This document shows, one piece after another, positions 16,217 through 25,130 of a DNA stretch of 46,145 bases. Source of the stretch: Pedosphaera sp. (GTDB taxonomy: Bacteria > Verrucomicrobiota > Verrucomicrobiia > Limisphaerales > Pedosphaeraceae). The notes beneath the pieces were generated by a model. The model searched no databases. It was not told the DNA's origin and saw only the letters and a list, made by a program, of their open reading frames with translations. The stretch's first letter is position 1; every line of letters starts with the position of its first letter. The DNA is taken from NCBI GenBank assembly GCA_028293325.1, contig JAQGPA010000133.1, forward strand, positions 1-46,145, given 5' to 3'. Both the position numbers and the translations under genes were made by a program.

Positions 16217-16348
16217 ATTTGTTATGAAGTTGGTCTTATTATTACTGGAAGGATTCGCCGCAGAACAATTCATTTTGTTCACGACTTTGGGCAACCCGCT
16301 GGCCGGGTGCCACCTCGCAATTTACCCAATCGTCTCAGGAGCCAAACC

Positions 16349-19300
16349 ATGAAAAAAAACGGCACGCAGAACATTGTCCGTGAGCAAACCCTCACCCATC
16401 CATCGCCACCGATTCCGATGGTCAACGGCGACATGGATGTAAGGCAGTTGCTCACGGCGCTGACCGCCCTTAAGAAGGGGGATTTTTCCGTGCGTCTGCC
16501 CCTGGACTGGGATGGCACGGCCGGAAAAATTGCCGATGCGTTTAATGACGTCATTGAACGCAACGAGAAAATGGCGATGGAACTGGAGCGAATCAGCCGC
16601 GTGGTCGGCAAGGAAGGCAAAATCAATCAGCGCGCCTCCATCGGGGAAGTCAGTGGCTCATGGGCGGCTTCGGTGGCTTCGGTCAATACTTTGATCAGCG
16701 ATCTGGTGCATCCCACGAGTGAAACCGCGCGCGTCATCGGCGCGGTGGCCAAGGGCGATCTCGCCCAGACCATGGCGTTGGACATCGAAGGCAGACCCCT
16801 GGAAGGTGAATTTCTGCGAACCGCCAAGACTGTCAATACGATGGTGAACCAGCTCAGTTCCTTTGCGTCAGAAGTGACGCGCGTGGCGCGCGAAGTGGGT
16901 ACCGAGGGCAAACTGGGCGGCCAGGCAAAGGTCAAGGGCGTGGCGGGAACGTGGAAGGATTTGACCGACAGCGTGAACTCGATGGCCGGCATTCTGACCG
17001 GGCAGGTGCGCAACATTGCCGCAGTGACCACGGCGGTGGCCAATGGCGACCTTTCCAAGAAAATCACGGTCGATGTCAAAGGCGAAATCCTCGAACTCAA
17101 AGACACCATTAACACGATGGTGGACCAGCTCCGGTCTTTTGCGTCGGAAGTTACGCGCGTGGCGCGCGAAGTGGGCACGGAAGGAAAACTCGGCGGCCAA
17201 GCCGAGGTCAAAGGCGTGGCCGGCACCTGGAAGGATTTGACAGACAATGTGAATTCGATGGCGCGCAATCTGACCGGGCAGGTGCGTAACATCGCGGCAG
17301 TGACGACAGCGGTGGCCAACGGGGACCTTTCCAAGAAAATCACGGTGGACGTGAAAGGCGAAATCCTTGAGTTGAAAAACACCATTAACACGATGGTGGA
17401 CCAACTCTCCTCCTTTGCGTCGGAAGTGACCCGTGTGGCGCGCGAAGTGGGCACGGAAGGCAAACTCGGCGGTCAGGCCGATGTGAAAGGGGTGGCGGGA
17501 ACGTGGAAGGATTTGACCGACAGCGTGAATTCCATGGCCGGGAACCTCACGGCGCAGGTGCGTAACATCGCGGAAGTGACCACCGCCGTGGCCAACGGCG
17601 ACCTTTCCAAAAAGATCACGGTCGATGTGCGCGGGGAAATCTTGGAGTTGAAAGACACCATTAACACGATGGTGGACCAGCTCCGCTCCTTTGCGTCGGA
17701 AGTGACGCGCGTGGCGCGCGAAGTCGGCACCGAAGGAAAGCTCGGCGGTCAGGCGGATGTGAAAGGGGTGGCCGGGACGTGGAAGGATTTGACGGATAAT
17801 GTGAATCTCATGGCCGGCAACCTCACGGCGCAGGTTCGTAACATCGCCACCGTGACCACGGCCATCGCCAACGGCGACCTTTCCAAAAAGATCACGGTCG
17901 ATGTTAAAGGCGAAATTCTGGAAATGAAAAACACGATCAACACGCTCGTGGATCAATTAAGCTCCTTTGCGTCGGAAGTCACGCGTGTGGCGCGCGAAGT
18001 CGGCACCGAAGGAAAACTGGGCGGTCAAGCGGAGGTAAAAGGCGTCGGCGGCACCTGGAAGGACCTGACCGACAACGTCAATTTCATGGCTGGTAACCTG
18101 ACCTCCCAGGTCCGTAACATTGCTGCGGTGACGACGGCGGTGGCCAAGGGGGATCTTTCCAAGAAAATCACGGTGGACGTGAAAGGCGAAATCCTCGAGT
18201 TGAAAAACACCATTAACACGATGGTGGACCAGCTCTCCTCCTTCGCCGCAGAAGTGACCCGCGTGGCGCGCGAAGTGGGTACGGAAGGCAAGCTCGGCGG
18301 TCAGGCGGATGTGAAAGGGGTGGCCGGGACGTGGAAGGATTTGACCGACAACGTCAATTTCATGGCCGGTAATTTGACATCCCAAGTCCGTAACATCGCG
18401 GCGGTGACGACGGCGGTGGCCAACGGCGATCTTTCCAAGAAGATTACGGTCGATGTCAAAGGCGAAATCCTGGAGTTGAAAAACACCATTAACACGATGG
18501 TGGACCAGCTCTCCTCCTTTGCGTCGGAAGTGACCCGCGTGGCGCGCGAAGTGGGCACGGAAGGCAAACTCGGCGGTCAGGCCGATGTGAAAGGGGTGGG
18601 TGGAACGTGGAAAGACCTGACGGACAATGTGAATTTCATGGCCGGTAACCTGACTTCCCAGGTCCGTAACATTGCGGCGGTGACGACGGCGGTGGCCAAC
18701 GGCGACCTTTCCAAGAAGATCACGGTCGATGTGCGCGGGGAAATTTTGGAGTTGAAAGACACCATTAACACGATGGTGGACCAACTCCGCTCCTTTGCAT
18801 CGGAAGTGACGCGTGTGGCCCGTGAAGTGGGCACGGAAGGCAAACTCGGCGGTCAGGCGGATGTGAAAGACGTCGCCGGTACGTGGAAAGATTTGACGGA
18901 TAATGTGAATCTAATGGCGGGTAATCTCACCGATCAGGTGCGTGGTATTGCCATCGTGGTGACGGCCGTGGCCAACGGCAACCTCAAACGGAAGTTAACT
19001 GTGGAAGCGAAGGGGGAAATCGCCGAGTTGGCGGAGACGATCAACAACATGACCGATACGCTCGCCACTTTTGCCGACCAGGTGACCTCTGTGGCGCGCG
19101 AAGTGGGTGTGGAAGGCAAGCTGGGCGGACAAGCCAGCGTGCCCGGCGCTGCCGGCACCTGGAAGGACCTGACGGATAACGTCAATCAGTTGGCGGCAAA
19201 TCTCACCACGCAGGTGCGCGCCATCGCTGAAGTTGCCACCGCTGTCACCAAGGGGGATCTGACGCGCTCCATCACGGTGGAAGCGCTGGGCGAAGTGGCG

Positions 19301-22126
19301 GCGCTGAAGGACAACATCAACGAGATGATCCGCAACCTCAAAGACACGACGTTGAAAAACAGCGAACAGGACTGGCTCAAAACCAACCTGGCGAAATTCT
19401 CCCGCATGTTGCAGGGACAAAAGGATTTGTTGACGGTCGGCCGGCTCATTCTCTCCGAGCTGGCCCCGGTGGTTTCCGCGCAACAGGGTGTTTTCTACAC
19501 GATGGATTTCGGCAAGGAAGGAGAGGCGTACCTCAAGCTCCTCGCCAGTTATGCGCACCGCGATCGCAAGAACGCGGATAACCGCTTCAAACTGGGTGAA
19601 GGGCTCGTGGGCCAATGCGCCTTGGAGAAGGAAAAAATTCTTTTGACCAACGTGCCGAAGGATTACACCACCATTGAGTCGGGATTGGGTGAAGCCAAAC
19701 CATTGAACGTGCTCGTGTTGCCGGTGGTATTTGAAGGCCAGGTCAAAGCGGTGATGGAACTTGCCTCGTTTGATCGTTTCAGCCCCACGCACCAGGCCTT
19801 TTTGGATCAGCTCACGGAAAGTATCGGTATTGTGCTGAACACCATTGAAGCCAACACCCGAACGGAGGATTTGCTCAAGCAATCCCAATCGCTGGCCAAG
19901 GAACTGCAAAGCCAGCAACAGGAGTTGCAGCAGACCAACCAGCAATTGGGCGAAAAGGCGAAACTGCTGGCCGACCAGAATGTCGAGGTGGAACGCAAGA
20001 ATCGCGAAGTGGAGCAGGCCCGCCAGGCACTGGAGGAAAAAGCCAAACAACTCGCGCTCACCTCCAAATACAAATCCGAGTTCCTGGCCAACATGTCGCA
20101 CGAACTGCGGACACCGCTGAACAGTTTGTTGATTCTCTCCGATGAACTTTCGACCAACAAAGACCAGAATTTGTCGCTGAAACAGGTTGAATTTGCCAAG
20201 ACCATTCACGCTTCCGGCAATGACCTGCTGGCGTTGATCAACGACATTCTGGATCTGTCCAAGATTGAATCCGGCACGGTCATTCTCGACATCGGCGAAG
20301 TCACGCTGCGCGATTTGCAGGATTACGTGGACCGGACTTTCCGTCACGTGGCGGACGCCAAGCAACTGGCATTCGAGGTGGAGCGGGCGGCCAACCTGCC
20401 CAGAACGGTCCATACGGACGCCAAACGCTTGCAGCAGATCCTCAAGAACCTGCTTTCGAATGCGTTTAAATTTACTGAGAAGGGCAAGGTCTCCTTGTAC
20501 GTGGCTCCAGCCAGTGAAGGATGGAACACCGAAAACGAAGGCCTCAACCGCGCCAAATCCGTGCTGGCCTTTTCCGTCAGCGATAGTGGCATCGGCATTT
20601 CACCGGATAAACAACAAATCATCTTTGAAGCGTTTCAACAGGCGGATGGCAGCACCAGCCGCAAATACGGCGGCACCGGTCTTGGGCTGGCCATCAGTCG
20701 CGAGATTGCGCGCCTCCTGGGGGGCGAGATTCGATTGGTCAGCACGCCGGGTGAAGGCAGCACCTTCACGCTTTATCTGCCGCAGATTTATGTGCCGCTC
20801 AAGCCGGCGAAACGCCAGGCCTCGCTCCCGGTCATCCAGGAGATTACCCTGCTGCCACCCGACCTGGCGCTTTCGTCCGACCAGCCCGAAGCTGTAGCAA
20901 CGCCCTCCAGCGAAGAATTCGATGATGATGCCGAGAATGTCCAACCGGGCGATCGCGTGCTGTTGATTGTCGAGAACGACACGGGATTTGCGCGACTGCT
21001 TTTGGAAATGGCGCGAGAATGCGGGTTCAAGGGGATCATCGCCTCACGCGGGGGCGATGCGTTAGCCATTGTGCGCCAGCGCAAGCCTGACGCCATCACG
21101 CTCGATATCAATCTCCATGACATTGATGGCTGGCGGGTCCTGGCCCGGCTGAAGGATGATGCGAACAGCCGCCATATCCCGGTGTACATCATCACCACGG
21201 AGGAGGAGCGCGAACGGGGCCTGCGAATGGGCGCGATGGGGGCTTTGACGAAGCCATTGAAATCCAAGGAGACGCTCAAGGAAGTTTTGGTACGGATTCA
21301 AAGCCTTATTGAGCCGCATGCCAAGCATCTGCTGTTGGTCCACAAGGATGAAACCCAGTGCGGCCGGATTATTGAGATTATCGGCGGGGAGGACATTCAG
21401 ATTGCGGTCGCCAGCACCGGGCAGGAGGCGTTGTCAAAATTAAGGGACGATCATTTTGGGGTGGCCGTGATCGACCTGGATTTGGCTGACATGAGCGGCT
21501 TTGAATTGATGGAGGAAATCAAAAAGGATCCTCATCTCGGGGAAATCCCCATCATCATTTATATCTCCCGGGATTTGTCCAAGAAGGACGAAGCCCATTT
21601 AAAGCGCCTGGGACAAACCATGAATTTAAGGGAAGTCCGTTCCCCGGAACGGTTGTTGGATGAAACAGCGCTCTTTTTGCACTGCGACATGGCCAAATTG
21701 CCGGAAGCCAAGCGCGGCATCATCCAAAAACTGCATCAAACCGAAGCGGTCCTGCAGGGTAAAAAAATATTGATTGTGGATGATGACATCCGGAATATTT
21801 TTGCCATGACGAGCCTGCTAGAGCGTTTCCAGATGCAGATTGTTTCCGCCGAAACCGGGAAGGCGGCGCTGGACCGGCTGGAAGCGATGCCGGACATGGA
21901 TGTGGTCCTGATGGATATCATGATGCCGGACATGGACGGTTACGACACCATGCGCGCCATCCGGAAGTTTGCCAAGTTCCGCGCGCTGCCGGTCATCGCG
22001 CTCACGGCCAAAGCCATGAAAGGCGACCGGGAGAAATGCATCGATGCCGGCGCTTCCGATTATATTGCCAAGCCGGTGGACACCAGGGAGCTACTTTCAA
22101 TGTTGCGCCTTTGGCTTTATCGTTAG
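16349..22126 (+). CDS. Giant soluble hybrid histidine kinase with an 11-unit HAMP array, GAF, and three receivers
   Basis: The 1925-aa protein starts at ATG 16349 behind AGGAG. No membrane segment is present, so it should be cytoplasmic. Residues about 25-1020 hold 11 HAMP-like units; seven consecutive ones share [23 protein letters not shown] and [15 protein letters not shown] domain (about 1030-1170) and a coiled coil come next. The kinase core follows, with phosphoacceptor His1251 ([11 protein letters not shown]), N box [13 protein letters not shown] and G boxes DSGIGIS and [10 protein letters not shown]. Three receivers end the protein, with Asp1586, Asp1709 and Asp1856. The second lacks the usual acidic pair and the Lys-Pro motif. 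The array resembles group III (Nik1/Os-1-type) osmosensing kinases, in which stacked HAMP domains sense stress. The true signal is unknown. Confidence 0.92.
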   Translation: MKKNGTQNIVREQTLTHPSPPIPMVNGDMDVRQLLTALTALKKGDFSVRLPLDWDGTAGKIADAFNDVIERNEKMAMELERISRVVGKEGKINQRASIGEVSGSWAASVASVNTLISDLVHPTSETARVIGAVAKGDLAQTMALDIEGRPLEGEFLRTAKTVNTMVNQLSSFASEVTRVAREVGTEGKLGGQAKVKGVAGTWKDLTDSVNSMAGILTGQVRNIAAVTTAVANGDLSKKITVDVKGEILELKDTINTMVDQLRSFASEVTRVAREVGTEGKLGGQAEVKGVAGTWKDLTDNVNSMARNLTGQVRNIAAVTTAVANGDLSKKITVDVKGEILELKNTINTMVDQLSSFASEVTRVAREVGTEGKLGGQADVKGVAGTWKDLTDSVNSMAGNLTAQVRNIAEVTTAVANGDLSKKITVDVRGEILELKDTINTMVDQLRSFASEVTRVAREVGTEGKLGGQADVKGVAGTWKDLTDNVNLMAGNLTAQVRNIATVTTAIANGDLSKKITVDVKGEILEMKNTINTLVDQLSSFASEVTRVAREVGTEGKLGGQAEVKGVGGTWKDLTDNVNFMAGNLTSQVRNIAAVTTAVAKGDLSKKITVDVKGEILELKNTINTMVDQLSSFAAEVTRVAREVGTEGKLGGQADVKGVAGTWKDLTDNVNFMAGNLTSQVRNIAAVTTAVANGDLSKKITVDVKGEILELKNTINTMVDQLSSFASEVTRVAREVGTEGKLGGQADVKGVGGTWKDLTDNVNFMAGNLTSQVRNIAAVTTAVANGDLSKKITVDVRGEILELKDTINTMVDQLRSFASEVTRVAREVGTEGKLGGQADVKDVAGTWKDLTDNVNLMAGNLTDQVRGIAIVVTAVANGNLKRKLTVEAKGEIAELAETINNMTDTLATFADQVTSVAREVGVEGKLGGQASVPGAAGTWKDLTDNVNQLAANLTTQVRAIAEVATAVTKGDLTRSITVEALGEVAALKDNINEMIRNLKDTTLKNSEQDWLKTNLAKFSRMLQGQKDLLTVGRLILSELAPVVSAQQGVFYTMDFGKEGEAYLKLLASYAHRDRKNADNRFKLGEGLVGQCALEKEKILLTNVPKDYTTIESGLGEAKPLNVLVLPVVFEGQVKAVMELASFDRFSPTHQAFLDQLTESIGIVLNTIEANTRTEDLLKQSQSLAKELQSQQQELQQTNQQLGEKAKLLADQNVEVERKNREVEQARQALEEKAKQLALTSKYKSEFLANMSHELRTPLNSLLILSDELSTNKDQNLSLKQVEFAKTIHASGNDLLALINDILDLSKIESGTVILDIGEVTLRDLQDYVDRTFRHVADAKQLAFEVERAANLPRTVHTDAKRLQQILKNLLSNAFKFTEKGKVSLYVAPASEGWNTENEGLNRAKSVLAFSVSDSGIGISPDKQQIIFEAFQQADGSTSRKYGGTGLGLAISREIARLLGGEIRLVSTPGEGSTFTLYLPQIYVPLKPAKRQASLPVIQEITLLPPDLALSSDQPEAVATPSSEEFDDDAENVQPGDRVLLIVENDTGFARLLLEMARECGFKGIIASRGGDALAIVRQRKPDAITLDINLHDIDGWRVLARLKDDANSRHIPVYIITTEEERERGLRMGAMGALTKPLKSKETLKEVLVRIQSLIEPHAKHLLLVHKDETQCGRIIEIIGGEDIQIAVASTGQEALSKLRDDHFGVAVIDLDLADMSGFELMEEIKKDPHLGEIPIIIYISRDLSKKDEAHLKRLGQTMNLREVRSPERLLDETALFLHCDMAKLPEAKRGIIQKLHQTEAVLQGKKILIVDDDIRNIFAMTSLLERFQMQIVSAETGKAALDRLEAMPDMDVVLMDIMMPDMDGYDTMRAIRKFAKFRALPVIALTAKAMKGDREKCIDAGASDYIAKPVDTRELLSMLRLWLYR
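16952..18883 (+). repeat. Seven tandem 276-bp HAMP-coding repeats
   Basis: The Trp codon of GTWKDLTD recurs at 16952, 17228, 17504, 17780, 18056, 18332, 18608 and 18884, exactly 276 bp apart. This defines seven near-identical 92-codon units. A further, more diverged unit follows to 19160, and related but degenerate units lie at each end. Nucleotide identity between units is high, including synonymous positions, which points to recent duplication or ongoing gene conversion. Confidence 0.95.
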
Positions 22127-22136
22127 GATTATAGAA

Positions 22137-23531
22137 ATGACCAGTCATAATAAATCCGCATCGCTGGACGCCGGCATAAACGGGGTGGCCGTCCCTGCCG
22201 GAGGCATGCCGGAGTCCCAGGCAGTGGAAAGCCAGGCGAACATCCTGTTGGTGGATGATCGCGAGGACAAGCGCCTGGCCATGGAAACCATCATTGCCAG
22301 CCTCGGGCAAAACGTGGTGAAGGTTTCATCCGGCAAGGAGGCGCTCCGCTGCCTGTTGCAGCAGGATTTCGCCGTCATTTTGCTGGATGTCAACATGCCG
22401 GGCATGGATGGCTTTGAGACTGCGTTTCTCATCCGGCAACGTCTCAACTCGGAGCACACGCCCATTATTTTTGTCACCGGCATCAGCGATACCGAGACCC
22501 ATGTTTCGCGCGGATATTCGTTGGGGGCGGTGGATTATATCCTCACGCCGGTTGTGCCGGAAGTACTGCGGACGAAGGTCTCCGTTTTTGTCGAATTATT
22601 TAAGAAGAATGAACAATTAAAGCGGCAGGCGGAACGATTACGCCTGGCGCATGAGGAGTTGGAGCTACGCGTGCAGGAGCGGACCTCGGAGCTGGCCATT
22701 GCCAATGAATCGTTGCAGGCAGAAATCGTGGAACGCCAGCGCGCGGAGGAGAAAATCCGCAAATTGAATGCGGAATTGGAACAACGCGTGCTGGACCGCA
22801 CCACCGAACTGGCCGAGGCCAACGAGGAGCTGGAAGCGTTTACCTATTCCGTGGCGCATGATTTGCAGGCCCCTTTGCGCAACATTCAAAGTTACGCGCA
22901 AATTCTGCAGGAGGATGGCGCGGCGAACATGACCCCGGAATTTGCAAAATATGTGCAACGGATCGGAGCCCGCGGGGAGCACATGGCGCAACTGGTGGAC
23001 GATTTGCTCAACCTGTCCCGGATCGGGAAACGGGACTTTAATCTTCAGCCGACGCCGTTGAGAAGCCTGGTCGATGAAGCGGTGGCGGAAATCATGCCGG
23101 AAACCCGGGACCGGGCGATTGAATGGCAAATCGGAGACCTGCCCTTGGTCACCTGTGATGCCAGTCTCATCAAGCAAGTGTTTGCGAATTTGCTCTCCAA
23201 CGCCGTTAAATACACGCGGCCGCGCGCCCACGCCGTCATTGAAATCGGGCAAAGGAACACGGCGGATGGGGTGGCGATTTACATTCGTGATAACGGTGTG
23301 GGATTCGATATGAAGCATATCGACAAATTATTTGGAGTGTTTCAGCGCCTGCATCGGGCTGACGAATTTGAAGGCACCGGGGTTGGGCTGGCGATTGTGG
23401 CGCGAATTATCCGCCGGCATGGCGGGAAGATCTGGGCTCAGGGCGAAGAGGACAAAGGCGCGATCTTCCATTTCACCCTGGCACCGACAGCGGCAAAGTT
23501 AACAGCGCCCCTGGAATTAGTTTCGAAGTAG
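22137..23531 (+). CDS. Receiver-histidine kinase (REC-HisKA-HATPase)
   Basis: The start at ATG 22137, 10 nt after the giant kinase stop and with AGGA upstream, gives 464 aa. An N-terminal receiver (about 35-150) contains NILLVDDREDKR and phosphoacceptor Asp84 (ILLDVNMPGMDG). The conserved Lys is replaced: the motif reads DYILTPVVPEVL. A coiled coil (about 160-230) leads to the dimerisation helix with His241 (YSVAHDLQAPLRN). The ATPase domain has NLLSNAVKYT, RDNGVGFDMKHIDKLFGVF and GTGVGLAIV. There is no membrane segment. It is likely a cytoplasmic kinase controlled by its own receiver, and probably receives or relays phosphate from the upstream hybrid kinase, with which it is almost certainly co-transcribed. 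Confidence 0.9.
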   Translation: MTSHNKSASLDAGINGVAVPAGGMPESQAVESQANILLVDDREDKRLAMETIIASLGQNVVKVSSGKEALRCLLQQDFAVILLDVNMPGMDGFETAFLIRQRLNSEHTPIIFVTGISDTETHVSRGYSLGAVDYILTPVVPEVLRTKVSVFVELFKKNEQLKRQAERLRLAHEELELRVQERTSELAIANESLQAEIVERQRAEEKIRKLNAELEQRVLDRTTELAEANEELEAFTYSVAHDLQAPLRNIQSYAQILQEDGAANMTPEFAKYVQRIGARGEHMAQLVDDLLNLSRIGKRDFNLQPTPLRSLVDEAVAEIMPETRDRAIEWQIGDLPLVTCDASLIKQVFANLLSNAVKYTRPRAHAVIEIGQRNTADGVAIYIRDNGVGFDMKHIDKLFGVFQRLHRADEFEGTGVGLAIVARIIRRHGGKIWAQGEEDKGAIFHFTLAPTAAKLTAPLELVSK

Positions 23532-23550
23532 CGTAGATTTTTGAGGCACA

Positions 23551-24051
23551 ATGAAGAACTTGATTTTACTGGCCGAAGATTCCGTGGATGATCAGATCCT
23601 GCTTAAGCAAATTCTCCACAAGGCGGGCGTGGTAAACCCGATCATCGTCGTCGGTGATGGTAAAGAGGCGATTGAACATTTGAAAGAGCCCGAAATATCC
23701 GCTTACGGGAAAATTCATCCCCTGCCCAAGATACTGTTCCTGGACGTAAGAATGCCCAAAATAGATGGGCTGGAAGTGCTGAAATGGATCAAGGGGAAAC
23801 CCTATTTAAAGGGGATGCTGGTGGTCGTCTTGAGCCACTATGGGGAAGTGGGCACCATCAAACGGGCGTATGAGCAGGGCGCCCATTCATTTTTGAGCAA
23901 ACCCTTCAAACTGCAGGATTTATACAACCTCATGAAATATTATAAGAATTACTGGGATTACGCCAATCCGCTCCCCGCCGATGCGCCCTTGCCGCATCCC
24001 AGCCAGGAATTATCCGGCAGCAACCCGCAAGATTTGGAAATTATCAGCTGA
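23551..24051 (+). CDS. Rcp1-type single-domain response regulator
   Basis: The 166-aa receiver has acidic residues E9/D10, phosphoacceptor D65 (ILFLDVRMPK), VVLSHY in place of the usual Ser/Thr motif, and K117 (SFLSKPF). The extra loop EISAYGKIHPLPK before the phosphorylation strand is typical of the Rcp1 group, small receivers that partner cytoplasmic kinases. A Pro-rich tail of about 30 residues follows. It lies 19 nt after the receiver-kinase and ends just before a terminator, so it is the last gene of that transcription unit and a likely phosphoryl target. Confidence 0.88.
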   Translation: MKNLILLAEDSVDDQILLKQILHKAGVVNPIIVVGDGKEAIEHLKEPEISAYGKIHPLPKILFLDVRMPKIDGLEVLKWIKGKPYLKGMLVVVLSHYGEVGTIKRAYEQGAHSFLSKPFKLQDLYNLMKYYKNYWDYANPLPADAPLPHPSQELSGSNPQDLEIIS

Positions 24052-24058
24052 GGATCAA

Positions 24059-24084
24059 CCGGCCGTGTTTTCGGCTGGATTTTT
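24059..24084 (+). terminator. Rho-independent terminator after the kinase/receiver operon
   Basis: The 7-bp stem CCGGCCG/CGGCTGG (one G-T pair) encloses the loop TGTTTT. Five consecutive T follow after one A. It starts 7 nt past the stop of the receiver gene. This is the best terminator in the window. Confidence 0.7.
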
Positions 24085-24139
24085 CCCGGGCAATCCCGCT
24101 TTCTACCGCAAGCGCAGTTTAATAAGTTGAACAATAAAA

Positions 24140-24562
24140 ATGCCAAAAGCGAAATATACCGTTTTACTCGCAGACGATTCGGAAGACGACCGGCTGTTCA
24201 TGCGGCGGGCACTGCTCAGAACCACACGGTTGGTCATGATTGGGGAGGTTTGTGATGGGGAGGAGGCGATTGATTACCTGAGCGGCGTGGGCGCTTACAG
24301 CGACCGGGAAAAGTTTCCACTGCCCGATGTGCTGTTGCTGGATTTGAAGATGCCGCGCAAAACGGGTTATGAAGTGTTGGAATGGCTGCAGACCCAGTCA
24401 TTGGACGGGTTAGTCGTGGTCGTGGTTTCCGGGTCATTTTTGCCCGAAGACATCACCCGCAGCCTGGCCCTCGGTGCGGATGCGTATCAACAGAAAGTCG
24501 CCCTGAAAGACGAGCAGGAAGGCATGGTCCGCGAAATCGAAAATCTGCTGGACAAATCCTGA
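24140..24562 (+). CDS. Rcp1-type single-domain response regulator
   Basis: The 140-aa receiver has acidic D12/D13 (LLADDSEDD), phosphoacceptor D68 (VLLLDLKMPRKTG), VVVVSGS and a Lys at AYQQKVALK. The usual Pro after that Lys is missing. The Rcp1-type loop SGVGAYSDREKFPLPD is present. It is separated from the previous receiver by a terminator and lies 9 nt before the ECF sigma gene. It may therefore belong to the sigma factor's transcription unit and form part of that pathway rather than of the kinase upstream. No output domain. Confidence 0.87.
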   Translation: MPKAKYTVLLADDSEDDRLFMRRALLRTTRLVMIGEVCDGEEAIDYLSGVGAYSDREKFPLPDVLLLDLKMPRKTGYEVLEWLQTQSLDGLVVVVVSGSFLPEDITRSLALGADAYQQKVALKDEQEGMVREIENLLDKS

Positions 24563-24571
24563 CCGCCAATC

Positions 24572-25126
24572 ATGCAAGAGGTCACCCGCATCCTAAACGC
24601 CATCGAGCAGGGCGAACCTCAGGCGGCAGAAAAACTGCTCGCGCTCGTTTACGACGAACTGCGCAAGCTCGCCGCGCTAAAAATGGCGCACGAAGCCCCC
24701 GGACAAACGCTGCAAGCCACCGCGCTGGTGCATGAAGCCTGGCTGCGTTTGGGCGGCGAGCGCCAGCCGGAATGGCAAAATCGCGCCCATTTTTTTGCCG
24801 CGGCGGCGGAAGCGATGCGCCGCATCCTGATCGACAACGCCCGGCGCAAAAAGGCCGTGCGTCATGGCGGGGGAGTGGAACGGGTGGATTTTGATTCCCT
24901 TGACCTGGCCGTTGGCATGGATGACCAGCAACTCCTCGCGCTGCATGAGGCATTGGAACAGTTTGCCGCGAAAGATCCCGTTAAGGCTGAGCTGGTCAAA
25001 TTGCGATTCTTTGCCGGCCTGACAATCGAGCAAGCGGCGCAAGTGCTCGGTTTTTCCGAACCGACGGCCAAGCGGCATTGGGCGTATGCGCGAGCCTGGC
25101 TTTACCGCGCGATTCAGAGCGCCTGA
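24572..25126 (+). CDS. ECF RNA polymerase sigma factor (planctomycete/verrucomicrobial type)
   Basis: The 184-aa sigma-70-family protein belongs to the ECF group typical of Planctomycetes and Verrucomicrobia (TIGR02999-like). Region 2 includes LLALVYDELRKLAALKMA, TLQATALVHEAWLRLGG and FFAAAAEAMRRILIDNARRKK. Region 4 includes LVKLRFFAGLTIEQAAQVLGFSEPTAKR with a helix-turn-helix. These factors usually lack an anti-sigma factor and are controlled by a neighbouring Ser/Thr kinase, as seems the case here: a membrane kinase gene converges on it with only 4 bp between stops. The ATG lies 9 nt after the receiver gene stop. Its target promoters are not identifiable here. Confidence 0.92.
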   Translation: MQEVTRILNAIEQGEPQAAEKLLALVYDELRKLAALKMAHEAPGQTLQATALVHEAWLRLGGERQPEWQNRAHFFAAAAEAMRRILIDNARRKKAVRHGGGVERVDFDSLDLAVGMDDQQLLALHEALEQFAAKDPVKAELVKLRFFAGLTIEQAAQVLGFSEPTAKRHWAYARAWLYRAIQSA

Positions 25127-25130
25127 GATT

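Larger units (their letters stand above)
16027..16348 (+). promoter_or_regulatory. Leader region of the HAMP-array kinase gene
   Basis: This 322-bp gene-free region holds a good promoter candidate, a nested inverted repeat in the transcribed leader and a strong ribosome-binding site (AGGAG, 8 nt before ATG 16349). No known riboswitch class was recognised in it. Confidence 0.45.

Noticed and set aside
16868..18784. Long antisense open frames across the HAMP repeats (such as 16868-17956 and 17957-18784)
   Set aside because: They are complements of the repeated coding units; repetition alone keeps them open.
16952..18883. Regular direct repeats that might suggest a CRISPR or satellite array
   Set aside because: The 276-bp period is in-frame and encodes HAMP units, with no spacers.
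18995..20413. 472-codon antisense frame over the GAF and kinase core
   Set aside because: It mirrors the codon pattern of the kinase gene and has no start signals or recognisable motif.
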